Shown in pieces: positions 1 to 7,233 of a DNA stretch of 12,064 bases. This stretch comes from Spirochaetaceae bacterium (GTDB lineage: Bacteria > Spirochaetota > Spirochaetia > CADAEX01). The DNA is taken from assembly GCA_009778835.1 (NCBI GenBank), contig WRFK01000026.1:1-12064 (forward strand), written 5' to 3'. Position numbers and translations under genes: made by a program. The notes beneath the pieces were generated by a model that was given only the letters and a program-made list of their open reading frames with translations, did not search any database and was not told the DNA's origin. How positions within the stretch are numbered: the first letter of the stretch is position 1; every line of letters starts with the position of its first letter.

Positions 1-1560
1 CAGCTTGCAAAATGGACACTTGAGAAACAGAAAAATTTAAATCTTTTTCAGGATACTGTAACAGATTTTATTATGAACAAAAAAGGCAGCAAAATTAAAG
101 GAGTTATAACCGAAAGAGGGAGGATTTTTGCAGCCCGCACAGTTGTTCTTACAACCGGCACTTTTATGGAAGGGAGAATTTTTATAGGCGATTATACCGG
201 TGTTTCGGGCCGCATTGGGGAGCCTGCCTGCCTTGGGCTTGGGCTTAATTTAAGAAAAATGGGTTTTAAAATAGGCAGACTAAAAACAGGAACTCCTGCA
301 AGGGTAAGACGAAGTTCCCTTGATTTTAGTAAAATGGAAATCCAGGAAGGAGATAAGGATATTGTCCCATTTTCTTTTAGCAGGGAAAAAATCGAAATAG
401 AGCAGTTGCCGTGTTATATGACATATACAAACGATAATACCCATAAAATAATTGCCGAAAATATTGGCAGATCTCCGTTATACGGAGGCAAAATCGTAGG
501 CAGAGGTCCAAGATACTGTCCGTCAATCGAAGATAAGGTTGTAAAATTTCCGGATAAAAAAAGGCACCAGATATTTGTTGAGCCCGAGGGGTTTGAATCG
601 GAAGAGATGTATCTTAATGGAATATCCTCTTCTCTTCCGGAAGAAGTTCAGGAAGCTTTTCTTAAAACAATTCCCGGGCTTGAAAATGTTGAGGTAATAA
701 GGCCGGGTTATGCTGTGGAATATGATTATATTGATCCACGCCAGTTAAAACCATCGCTTATGTCAAAAGAAGTGGAAGGGTTGTTTATTGCGGGACAGAC
801 TAACGGGACATCCGGATATGAAGAAGCAGCATGCCAGGGGCTTATGGCTGGAATAAATGCGTCTCTTTATCTTTCGAAAAAAGAACCTATGGTATTATCA
901 AGAACAGAAGCATATATAGGGGTTCTTATAGATGATCTGGTAACGCTTGGGACAGAGGAGCCTTACAGAATGTTCACATCAAGGGCAGAGCACAGGCTTT
1001 CGTTAAGGCATGATACCGCAGACAAAAGGCTTATGCCTAAATCAAAAGAGATTGGGCTTCTAAGTAATGAGGCTTATGAAAAATTTCAGGAAAAGCTTCT
1101 TAAAACCGAGGAGATAAAAGAACTTTTAAATCAGAGAAAAGTAACAGAAGACGCAATAAAAATATTTGATGAGCAAACTGCGAACCTTCTTAGAAGACAT
1201 TACGGAGAGAGTTTTGCCCAGGCTATAAGAGATCCGGAAATTACAATATATAATGTAAAAAATATTGATGAAAAACTCGGCAATTCAAAAGAAGAATTGC
1301 TTTCGTTAGTAGAACTTGATATAAAATATGAAGGATATATCAAGAAGCAGGAACGGCAGGTAAAACGTTTTGAAAAAATGGAGAAAATGAAAATTCCTGA
1401 AAATTTCAACTTTGATAACATTGAAGGAATTTCAAATGAATCAAGACAAAAATTAAAAGAAGTAGCTCCTGCTACAATAGGCCAGGCCTCAAGAATTTCC
1501 GGAGTAAGAAAATCCGATATTGCGGTTCTCATGGTTTATCTTGGCAAAAAAAATAAATGA
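1..1560 (+). CDS. mnmG: tRNA uridine-5-carboxymethylaminomethyl modification enzyme MnmG (5'-truncated by window edge)
   Basis: MnmG (GidA) is the FAD- and NADH-dependent partner of the GTPase MnmE. The cytoplasmic complex adds (carboxymethyl)aminomethyl groups to C5 of wobble U34 in tRNAs reading NNA/NNG codons. The frame is open from base 1, so the gene begins before the window. The 519 visible residues lack about the first 110 of a usual ~630, including the N-terminal FAD-binding GxGxxG. Two family signatures are intact: GPRYCPSIEDKV with its invariant Cys (nt 505-540) and AGQTNGTSGYEEAACQG (from nt 790). Also present are GRLKTGTP and EPYRMFTSRAEHRLSLR. The C-terminal helical region that contacts MnmE is complete and ends in the typical IGQASRISGV segment. 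The first internal ATG (nt 73) is not the start, because conserved sequence continues upstream of it. The stop overlaps the rsmG start as ATGA, the classic gidA-gidB pair. Identification is very secure. Confidence 0.98.
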   Translation, partial: QLAKWTLEKQKNLNLFQDTVTDFIMNKKGSKIKGVITERGRIFAARTVVLTTGTFMEGRIFIGDYTGVSGRIGEPACLGLGLNLRKMGFKIGRLKTGTPARVRRSSLDFSKMEIQEGDKDIVPFSFSREKIEIEQLPCYMTYTNDNTHKIIAENIGRSPLYGGKIVGRGPRYCPSIEDKVVKFPDKKRHQIFVEPEGFESEEMYLNGISSSLPEEVQEAFLKTIPGLENVEVIRPGYAVEYDYIDPRQLKPSLMSKEVEGLFIAGQTNGTSGYEEAACQGLMAGINASLYLSKKEPMVLSRTEAYIGVLIDDLVTLGTEEPYRMFTSRAEHRLSLRHDTADKRLMPKSKEIGLLSNEAYEKFQEKLLKTEEIKELLNQRKVTEDAIKIFDEQTANLLRRHYGESFAQAIRDPEITIYNVKNIDEKLGNSKEELLSLVELDIKYEGYIKKQERQVKRFEKMEKMKIPENFNFDNIEGISNESRQKLKEVAPATIGQASRISGVRKSDIAVLMVYLGKKNK

Positions 1561-2183
1561 GAGAATTTTTTATAAAAGGATTAAACCTTATCGGCATTGC
1601 TTATAATGACGCGCAAGTTGACAAGCTGGTTGCGTTTTATGAAGAGCTTTCTATCTGGAACAAAAAAACAGGATTTATAAAAGCAGAAAAAGAGAGCCTG
1701 GTTATAAAACATTTTTTTGACTCTCTTGCCGGAGCGCCTTTACTTTCAAAAATGAATTTCAACACAATCGCAGATATAGGAACAGGAGCTGGTTTTCCCG
1801 GAATCCCTTTATCCATTTTTTTCCCTAATAAAATGTTTACTCTTATCGAAAGATCCGGAAAAAAAACCGCATTTCTTAATAATTGTAAATTGCTCTTTTC
1901 GCTTGATAATATTCAAATAGAAGAATCAGAGCTTGAAAATATAAAAGATTTATATGATGCAGTAACGTTTAGGGCTTTTAGGGATTTTGTTGAATATCAC
2001 AAAGAAATTGCCCGTATAGTAAATCCAAAAGGGTTTCTTTTTTCCTATAAGGGTAAAAAAGCAGAGATAGAAGCAGAGATGCAGGAAGCAGGAATAAAAT
2101 TATTTAAAATTGAAAAAATTGCTGTCCCTTTTCTTGACGAAGAACGCCACATTGTAATTACAGAAAAAGAAAATATTTATTAG
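1557..2183 (+). CDS. rsmG: 16S rRNA (guanine(527)-N7)-methyltransferase RsmG
   Basis: RsmG (GidB) transfers a methyl group from S-adenosylmethionine to N7 of G527 in 16S rRNA. Its loss is known to give low-level streptomycin resistance. The 208-residue length is normal for the family. Visible landmarks are the N-terminal helical part with the conserved HFFDSL (52-57), the Rossmann SAM-binding loop ADIGTGAGFPGIP (72-84), an acidic residue after strand 2 (TLIER, E98), and FRAF (138-141), corresponding to the conserved SRAF of the family. The end of the fold is KGKKAEIEAEM. The ATG overlaps the mnmG stop by four bases and I see no good Shine-Dalgarno before it, so expression probably depends on translational coupling to mnmG. 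An A8 run (1546-1553) lies four bases upstream of the start. It is convergent with the TPR gene, only 14 bp apart. The assignment is secure. Confidence 0.97.
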   Translation: MREFFIKGLNLIGIAYNDAQVDKLVAFYEELSIWNKKTGFIKAEKESLVIKHFFDSLAGAPLLSKMNFNTIADIGTGAGFPGIPLSIFFPNKMFTLIERSGKKTAFLNNCKLLFSLDNIQIEESELENIKDLYDAVTFRAFRDFVEYHKEIARIVNPKGFLFSYKGKKAEIEAEMQEAGIKLFKIEKIAVPFLDEERHIVITEKENIY

Positions 2184-2197
2184 CCCGAATTAGGCTT

Positions 2198-3553
2198 TTA
2201 ATCTCCCTTGGCTGCTTTTGACAAAATAGTCATAAGCTGTTTTCCGCTTATAAGATCTATAGTTCTTGCTTCAACAAATTTCGAGGCTGTTTCAGAAAAT
2301 GTGCCGGCAGTAAGACAGAATGATTGTCCTGCCCTTACATCCTTGCTTTTAAAATAGAGATCTCTAAGCACTATATCTCCTACAGCAGTTGTAGATCTGA
2401 TAAATCTGAAAAGCGCAATATCTTCCATCTGGTTGGATGTTACTTCGGCTATAATATCCACATAATCATTTTTTGTGGCAGTAATATCTGTAATTTTAAC
2501 CTGCGCATTAGGATATAGTAACGGAGTAACTCTTTTGCATAAATTTAAAAATTCAGAAGTAGGAGACATTAGATAAGTTTTTAAATTTTTATTGGATGCA
2601 AGCTCTGAATATTTTGCTTTTAATATCTGAACATCTTTATAATTAGGAGAAAGACTTTGTATTATATCGAAATTTTTAATGGCAGAGTTTATTTTATTTT
2701 CCAATATATATGTATTGCCAAGCTGGTAAAGAAGCTCGATCTTTATTTTTGGGTCAATCTCTTTATGCCTTAATCCAAGCTCCATATCTTCAACTGCCTT
2801 GAGGTAGTTTTTTTTCTTTATATTTATTTTTCCTGCCTCAAGAGATGCCGGAGGACCGTAAACAGGGTCTACCCTTAAATGGTTGAATATTTTATAACCA
2901 TTTTCAACTTGACTTGATTCATTATATGCCTGTCCAAGTATATATAAAATCTCTTTATCTCCGGGAGCGATTTCAAAACTTTTTCTGAGATATTCTACAG
3001 CTTCTTTAAACTTGCCCAAATAAAAAAGAATTTTGCCTATATATTGTAATGTAGCTGCATGATCTGGCAGAAGATTTTTTGCTGCAATAAATGAGGAGAG
3101 AGCTTTATCATAACTTTTTTTGTCAAAATCTATAACACCCAGATTATAATTGACTTCAAACACATCTTTATTCTTTCTTTTTGCATAATCAAGGTATTTA
3201 TATGCCTCGTCAATTTTGCCTGTTTTAAGGGCTGATATTGCATATTTATATATTATATCAACTTCATTTGCCTGCGAAGTTCCTTCGGGTTTATCAAGCA
3301 ATAGTTTAAAAAGATGGAGCGATTTATCATATGTTTCCTCTGAGTAGTAGAGATTTGCCAGCTCAATTATGGCCTGGGTATCTTTTGGATTTTGTTCAAG
3401 CCTCTTATTTGCGTATTTTATTATTGAATTTCTGTCTTTATTTTTAGTGTTGTCCGATGCGCTCCCATCATTTGAAATTTTCTTTATAATAATGAAAATA
3501 AGCGCCGCAACAATCACAAAAGCAAGAATAACAGCAAGAATTGTTAAATTCAT
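2198..3553 (-). CDS. membrane-anchored TPR protein with a degenerate Mrr-like (restriction endonuclease fold) C-terminal domain
   Basis: The protein is 451 residues long. Residues 4-23 form one hydrophobic helix, followed by KK. With no charge before it, the positive-inside rule puts the bulk of the protein in the cytoplasm. Residues ~57-306 hold about six TPR-like helical hairpins, clearest at 135-168 and 169-202 (the latter ends EYLRKSFEIAPGD), which suggests a protein-binding scaffold. Residues ~333-447 resemble the Mrr-type endonuclease fold: D366 at the expected first acid, then LFRFIRS (381-387), TAGTFSETASKF (415-426) and IDLISGKQL (432-440). These correspond to the VTSGTFT..A..FA and I.LIDG..L segments of Mrr proteins. 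The family's catalytic Gln-x-Lys would fall at R383-F384-I385, so nuclease activity is probably lost. The TPR and membrane parts are confident. The Mrr-like call is my own motif alignment and the function is unknown. The gene diverges from the LysM gene. Confidence 0.88.
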   Translation of the reverse strand: MNLTILAVILAFVIVAALIFIIIKKISNDGSASDNTKNKDRNSIIKYANKRLEQNPKDTQAIIELANLYYSEETYDKSLHLFKLLLDKPEGTSQANEVDIIYKYAISALKTGKIDEAYKYLDYAKRKNKDVFEVNYNLGVIDFDKKSYDKALSSFIAAKNLLPDHAATLQYIGKILFYLGKFKEAVEYLRKSFEIAPGDKEILYILGQAYNESSQVENGYKIFNHLRVDPVYGPPASLEAGKINIKKKNYLKAVEDMELGLRHKEIDPKIKIELLYQLGNTYILENKINSAIKNFDIIQSLSPNYKDVQILKAKYSELASNKNLKTYLMSPTSEFLNLCKRVTPLLYPNAQVKITDITATKNDYVDIIAEVTSNQMEDIALFRFIRSTTAVGDIVLRDLYFKSKDVRAGQSFCLTAGTFSETASKFVEARTIDLISGKQLMTILSKAAKGD

Positions 3554-3559
3554 ATTTTT

Positions 3560-3588
3560 ATTATTTATAATCGGTAAAATATTGTCAA
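3560..3588 (-). promoter_or_regulatory. predicted sigma-70-type promoter of the TPR gene
   Basis: Reading the minus strand, a perfect -35 TTGACA (plus-strand 3583-3588) is followed by a 17-nt spacer and the -10 AATAAT (plus-strand 3560-3565, 5 of 6 consensus). Transcription would begin about seven bases after the -10, which falls on the A of the ATG at 3553. There is no Shine-Dalgarno sequence in the gap. The spacing therefore predicts a leaderless message. Confidence 0.55.
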
Positions 3589-3680
3589 TAATATAAAATC
3601 AATCTTAAAATATGTGTAAAAAAGGCGATAAAGTTTTGGGCTCAGGAAAAAGTGCAAAATATCAATTTTCAAATAATTTA

Positions 3681-3709
3681 TTGACAAAATAAGACTACAG
3701 CTATAGGCT
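3681..3709 (+). promoter_or_regulatory. candidate promoter of the LysM-ftsK-recC series
   Basis: A perfect -35 hexamer TTGACA lies at 3681-3686, about 60 bp before the LysM protein start. The -10 is less clear: TATAGG at 3702-3707 (15-nt spacer) or TAGGCT at 3704-3709 (17-nt spacer). It is divergent from the TPR promoter, with about 92 bp between the two -35 elements. The -35 is convincing and the -10 is weak. Confidence 0.4.
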
Positions 3710-3734
3710 TTATTTATATAGATTTAGAAATTAT

Positions 3735-3739
3735 GGAGG
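3735..3739 (+). promoter_or_regulatory. Shine-Dalgarno site that fixes a TTG start
   Basis: GGAGG lies seven bases before the TTG at 3747. The ATG at 3733 is in another frame, and the next in-frame ATG would delete about half of the conserved N-terminal domain. TTG is therefore the likely initiator of the downstream gene. Confidence 0.75.
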
Positions 3740-3746
3740 CTGTAAA

Positions 3747-4715
3747 TTGGACAACCCTACAATCGGAATACGAATTGCGAATGGAACATATTTTCCCATT
3801 ATAAAAGAAGACGATAGAGCAAAAAAGAAGGTTGTTCTTTCTCCGGTAAAAGAAAATCAAAAAGATGTTAAAATTGATATTTTTAGGGGAGAAGGAGAGA
3901 CAATGTATGATTCTGTATATGTTGCGAGCCTTATTCTCAATAATATCAATCAGGAAGATGGAAAAGTTCCGGATATTGAACTACTGTTAAGTGTAAGTGA
4001 CGATGGCATACTTGATGTACATGCATTTGAACCAGTATCTGGTGTTAAGCAGTTTTTATCCGTAAGCCTTGATTCAATAGATAGTAATATTGGCTTTTAT
4101 GATATGCAGGATTCCCCTTCTGAAGATGGCATTTCTGTTGATGAAACCAGTTTTTCATCTGATTTTGATGATAATTCAGGTATGGATGAGAATGAAGGCA
4201 GCGGAGATGAAAAAAGCAGTGAATATGATAAAGGTCATGTAGAAGAAGAGGAAAAATACTCTTATGAGGTTGAAAATGAAGACACAAAGAGAAAAGGCAG
4301 TAAAAAAATAGTAATTATATTGATAATTTTATTATTGCTTTTACTTGGTTTTCTTGCTTATACGCTTATTATGAAACCTGCTTTGGCGAAAAATTCTGAA
4401 AAAGCTAATACTCCTGTTGCTGTTGTTCCAGCTCTTAAAGAGATGCAGGAGGTTAAGCCGCCTGTTGTGGAGCCAACTCCAGTGGCAGTACCAGAACCAA
4501 TTCCTGTGAAAGAACCAGAGCCAATAAAACCTGTTGAGCCTGAAAAAAAGGCTGAGGATACAAAGTACATTATAAAATGGGGCGATACCCTTTGGGATAT
4601 TTCAAATACCTACTATAGAACTCCCTGGCTTTATAAAAAAATTGCCAAAGATAATAATATCAGAAATCCCGACCGCATATATGCGGGAAATCCTTTAACA
4701 ATAAAAGCAGAATAA
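3747..4715 (+). CDS. bitopic membrane protein: DnaK substrate-binding-like domain, TM helix, LysM domain
   Basis: The protein has 322 residues from a TTG start backed by GGAGG. Residues 5-110 read like the beta-sandwich substrate-binding domain of Hsp70/DnaK: TIGIRIANGTYFPIIKEDDR, then ENQKDVKIDIFRGEG, then VPDIELLLSVSDDGILDVHA and a Gly shortly after. These match the DnaK pattern (IGI..GG....LI....., DNQ..V.I.V.QGE, G.P.IEV.F.ID.DGIL.V.A...SG). No ATPase domain is present. Residues ~115-180 are acidic and low-complexity. KRKGSKK (181-187) precedes one TM helix (188-209), so the N-terminus should be cytoplasmic. Residues ~222-268 are rich in Pro, Glu and Val, a typical wall-spanning spacer. 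Residues 273-320 are a LysM domain (YIIKWGDTLWDIS...NPDRIYAGNPLTI) that should bind peptidoglycan. It lies just upstream of ftsK in the same direction. The domains are seen in the sequence; a role linking cytoplasmic partners to the wall is inferred. Confidence 0.9.
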   Translation: MDNPTIGIRIANGTYFPIIKEDDRAKKKVVLSPVKENQKDVKIDIFRGEGETMYDSVYVASLILNNINQEDGKVPDIELLLSVSDDGILDVHAFEPVSGVKQFLSVSLDSIDSNIGFYDMQDSPSEDGISVDETSFSSDFDDNSGMDENEGSGDEKSSEYDKGHVEEEEKYSYEVENEDTKRKGSKKIVIILIILLLLLLGFLAYTLIMKPALAKNSEKANTPVAVVPALKEMQEVKPPVVEPTPVAVPEPIPVKEPEPIKPVEPEKKAEDTKYIIKWGDTLWDISNTYYRTPWLYKKIAKDNNIRNPDRIYAGNPLTIKAE

Positions 4716-4747
4716 TTGTCCATTTATCCTGTTGGGAATGATTAAAT

Positions 4748-4775
4748 TTTAATGGTTGAATCAGTAACCATTAAA
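4748..4775 (+). repeat. 10-bp inverted repeat between the LysM gene and ftsK
   Basis: Arms TTTAATGGTT (4748-4757) and AACCATTAAA (4766-4775) are perfect complements around an 8-nt loop, in the 95-bp gap before ftsK. It is AT-rich and not followed by a clear T-run, so it is a poor terminator. It overlaps a weak promoter-like pair (TTGAAT 4756-4761, TATTCT 4780-4785), so it could be an operator. Its role is undecided. Confidence 0.5.
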
Positions 4776-4810
4776 TTGGTATTCTTATAGATGGAAAATG
4801 GAGAATTTTA

Positions 4811-7204
4811 GTGTTTAAAAATAAAAAACAAACTATAGTCGCATTAGTAATTGCTGTTATAGCAATATATCTTTTTCTGGCAATTTTTTCTGCAAAATCA
4901 GGTGCAAGCACGGTATTATATACCGGATCATTTCTATATAACTATTATTTTGATTCAGCTTTTTATATTCCTGTATATCTTTTTGTTTGTGTGTTTCTTT
5001 TGCTAAAAGAGAAGTTTAATAGAAATAATGTAATTCTTCTTATTTCAACAATTTTGCCTTTTTTAACAATCAGCCTTGCGTTGCGTCTTTTGTATGTAAA
5101 AACAAGCTTGAGCGCAGTTGAAAAAGCTCTTCTGAATTCATTTGGATTATTTGCCCCATTTGTTCTGTTTCTTTTAACAATAGCAGAGCTTTTTGTTATT
5201 GTAAGGCTTGGCTTTTTTATGCATCTAAGAAGAAAGATGCAAGATGCTGCAGAAGATAGTAGTGAAGATTACAGTCAAAAAAGCTCTGTGGAAAATCAGG
5301 AACCTGCCTTGCAGGATCAAAATTCCATGGAAGACGGCAATGATAATGATCCGGATAATACTGTTTCAGACTCTTCACCAAGAACAAAATTTGCCGAGTT
5401 AAATTTCAATTATTCTCCTGCAGAATATGCGCCTCCTGATTCTGAAAGTATAGAAAACAAAAGAGAGTCTGAGTTATTGCCAATAGAAGCTCCTGATGAT
5501 ATTGATGATGAGATTTATAGCCAGCCGGCATATTATAGAATGAAAAAAAATGACGAAGAGGTAAAAGATCTCTCACCGGCAAATGATGATGGTCTGCCTG
5601 CTATAGAGCCGGATTTGGAAGAAGCAGATAATCAGGATGAAGAAGATGAAAACGAGAATGAAGATCTTCTTGAGACAGAATCTGATAAAGATATTGCCAA
5701 AGTTTTAACAGAGTCGGATGATAGCCCAATTGTTGTCAGAGAATATTTTGCATCGCAGAAAAAAATTAATCTTAAAAAAACAAGCTACAAAATTCCTGTT
5801 GATATACTTGATGAATATGAAGAAATAGGTTTTATGGCAATCGATGAACGCACCAGAGAAGAGGCAAAAATATTAAAACAAACTCTTGCTGAATTTAAAA
5901 TAGAAGCAGAAGTTACTGGAATAAAGCGTGGACCTGTAATTACAATGTTTGAAATACTTCCTGCTCCGGGAGTAAAGCTTTCAAAAATAACAAACCTTGC
6001 AGATAACATTGCGCTGCGCCTTGCAGCATCAAGGGTAAGAATCGTTGCCCCTATTCCGGGAAAACATGCGGTCGGAATAGAAGTGCCGAACAGAACCAGG
6101 GCTATTGTTTCTTTCAGAGAGCTTATTTTTGAAGACTATCCGCAATATTCAAAATACCATCTTCCTGTTATTCTTGGAAAAGATATTACAGGAGAGGAAC
6201 AGATAATCGATCTTACGCAAACACCACATCTTCTTATAGCAGGGGCAACCGGTTCCGGAAAATCTGTGTGCGTTAATTCAATAATAGTATCGCTTCTTTA
6301 TAACAAAAAACCGCAGGAAGTAAGAATGATACTTATTGATCCAAAGATTGTAGAGCTTAAACTTTATAATGATATTCCCCATCTTTTGACTCCTGTTATA
6401 ACAGATTCAAAAAAAGCATTTCAGGCGCTGCAGTACTGCATTTACGAGATGGAAAAGCGTTACGCGCTTCTCGATGCTCTGGGGGTAAAGGATGTCCATT
6501 CTTTTAATAAAAAGATAAAAAGCAATAAAATCGCAACAATGCCTCTTCCGTATATTGTTGTAATCATAGATGAATTTGCGGATCTTATGGCAACAACAGG
6601 CAAGGAGCTTGAGTCAACAGTTGCAAGGCTTGCTGCAATGTCAAGAGCTGTTGGTATTCATCTTGTTCTTGCTACGCAAAGGCCGTCAATCGATGTTATA
6701 ACAGGACTTATAAAAGCGAATATCCCATCCCGCATTGCTTTTATGGTTGCAAGTAAAACAGACTCAAGAATTATAATAGATTCTGTGGGAGCGGAAATGC
6801 TTCTTGGAAAAGGGGATATGCTATTTACATCTTCCTGGAATCCGTATCTTACAAGAATTCAGGGTGCATATCTTTCAGAAAACGAAGCTGAGAGAGTTGT
6901 GGAAAAAGTAAAAGAATATGGCGAACCTGAATATATTGATGATGAAATATTTATAGATGATGAAGATGAGGATGCTTCGATATACGAAAATGATTACGGA
7001 GAAGATCCTCTTATGGATAAAGCGCTTGAAGTTGTTTCAGTAGCAGGAAAAGCCTCTGCCTCATATTTGCAAAGAAGATTAAAAATTGGTTATAACAGAG
7101 CTGCCCGTCTTGTCGAAGAGATGGAGCGGAGGGGAATAGTAGGTCCGCAAAATGGAAGCAAGCCAAGAGATATTTTAAATATTCCCGGCAATCGCAAAGA
7201 TTAA
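4811..7204 (+). CDS. ftsK: FtsK/SpoIIIE-family DNA translocase
   Basis: FtsK proteins are septum-anchored hexameric ATPases that pump chromosomal DNA, resolve dimers with Xer recombinases and clear DNA from the closing septum. The GTG start has GGAG (4800-4803) seven bases before it. The 797 residues show four N-terminal TM helices (~7-27, 50-66, 73-95, 112-132), then a linker (~140-325) that is strongly acidic (for example EEADNQDEEDENENED at 270-285). The motor follows: an alpha/beta region (~330-470), Walker A GATGSGKS (478-485), Walker B VVIIDEFADL (583-592) and LATQRPS (619-625). After another acid-rich insert (709-732) comes the winged-helix gamma domain (~735-785, ASYLQRRLKIGYNRAARLVEEMERRGIVGP), which reads DNA polarity sequences. 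The length is compact, nearer SpoIIIE than E. coli FtsK. It lies between the LysM protein and recC. The family call is certain; ftsK versus spoIIIE naming is a convention. Confidence 0.97.
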   Translation: MFKNKKQTIVALVIAVIAIYLFLAIFSAKSGASTVLYTGSFLYNYYFDSAFYIPVYLFVCVFLLLKEKFNRNNVILLISTILPFLTISLALRLLYVKTSLSAVEKALLNSFGLFAPFVLFLLTIAELFVIVRLGFFMHLRRKMQDAAEDSSEDYSQKSSVENQEPALQDQNSMEDGNDNDPDNTVSDSSPRTKFAELNFNYSPAEYAPPDSESIENKRESELLPIEAPDDIDDEIYSQPAYYRMKKNDEEVKDLSPANDDGLPAIEPDLEEADNQDEEDENENEDLLETESDKDIAKVLTESDDSPIVVREYFASQKKINLKKTSYKIPVDILDEYEEIGFMAIDERTREEAKILKQTLAEFKIEAEVTGIKRGPVITMFEILPAPGVKLSKITNLADNIALRLAASRVRIVAPIPGKHAVGIEVPNRTRAIVSFRELIFEDYPQYSKYHLPVILGKDITGEEQIIDLTQTPHLLIAGATGSGKSVCVNSIIVSLLYNKKPQEVRMILIDPKIVELKLYNDIPHLLTPVITDSKKAFQALQYCIYEMEKRYALLDALGVKDVHSFNKKIKSNKIATMPLPYIVVIIDEFADLMATTGKELESTVARLAAMSRAVGIHLVLATQRPSIDVITGLIKANIPSRIAFMVASKTDSRIIIDSVGAEMLLGKGDMLFTSSWNPYLTRIQGAYLSENEAERVVEKVKEYGEPEYIDDEIFIDDEDEDASIYENDYGEDPLMDKALEVVSVAGKASASYLQRRLKIGYNRAARLVEEMERRGIVGPQNGSKPRDILNIPGNRKD

Positions 7205-7206
7205 CT

Positions 7207-7224
7207 TTCCGGTTATTCCGGTTA
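7207..7224 (+). repeat. tandem 9-bp duplication in the ftsK-recC gap
   Basis: TTCCGGTTA occurs twice head to tail (7207-7215 and 7216-7224), filling most of the 29-bp gap between the ftsK stop and the recC ATG. It looks like a small replication-slippage duplication and ends just before the purine-rich stretch preceding recC. Confidence 0.6.
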
Positions 7225-7233
7225 AAGAGAGTT

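Noticed and set aside
1200..1532. Antisense reading frame of 110 codons within mnmG
   Set aside because: It is the complement of conserved MnmG sequence, has no family resemblance and no ribosome site.
2182..2196. Small hairpin AGCC/GGCT between the convergent rsmG and TPR genes, as a shared terminator
   Set aside because: Only a 4-bp stem with a 7-nt loop and a short T-run; too weak to support.
4045..4570. Antisense frames under the LysM protein gene
   Set aside because: They mirror its acidic and Pro-rich low-complexity linkers; composition artefacts.
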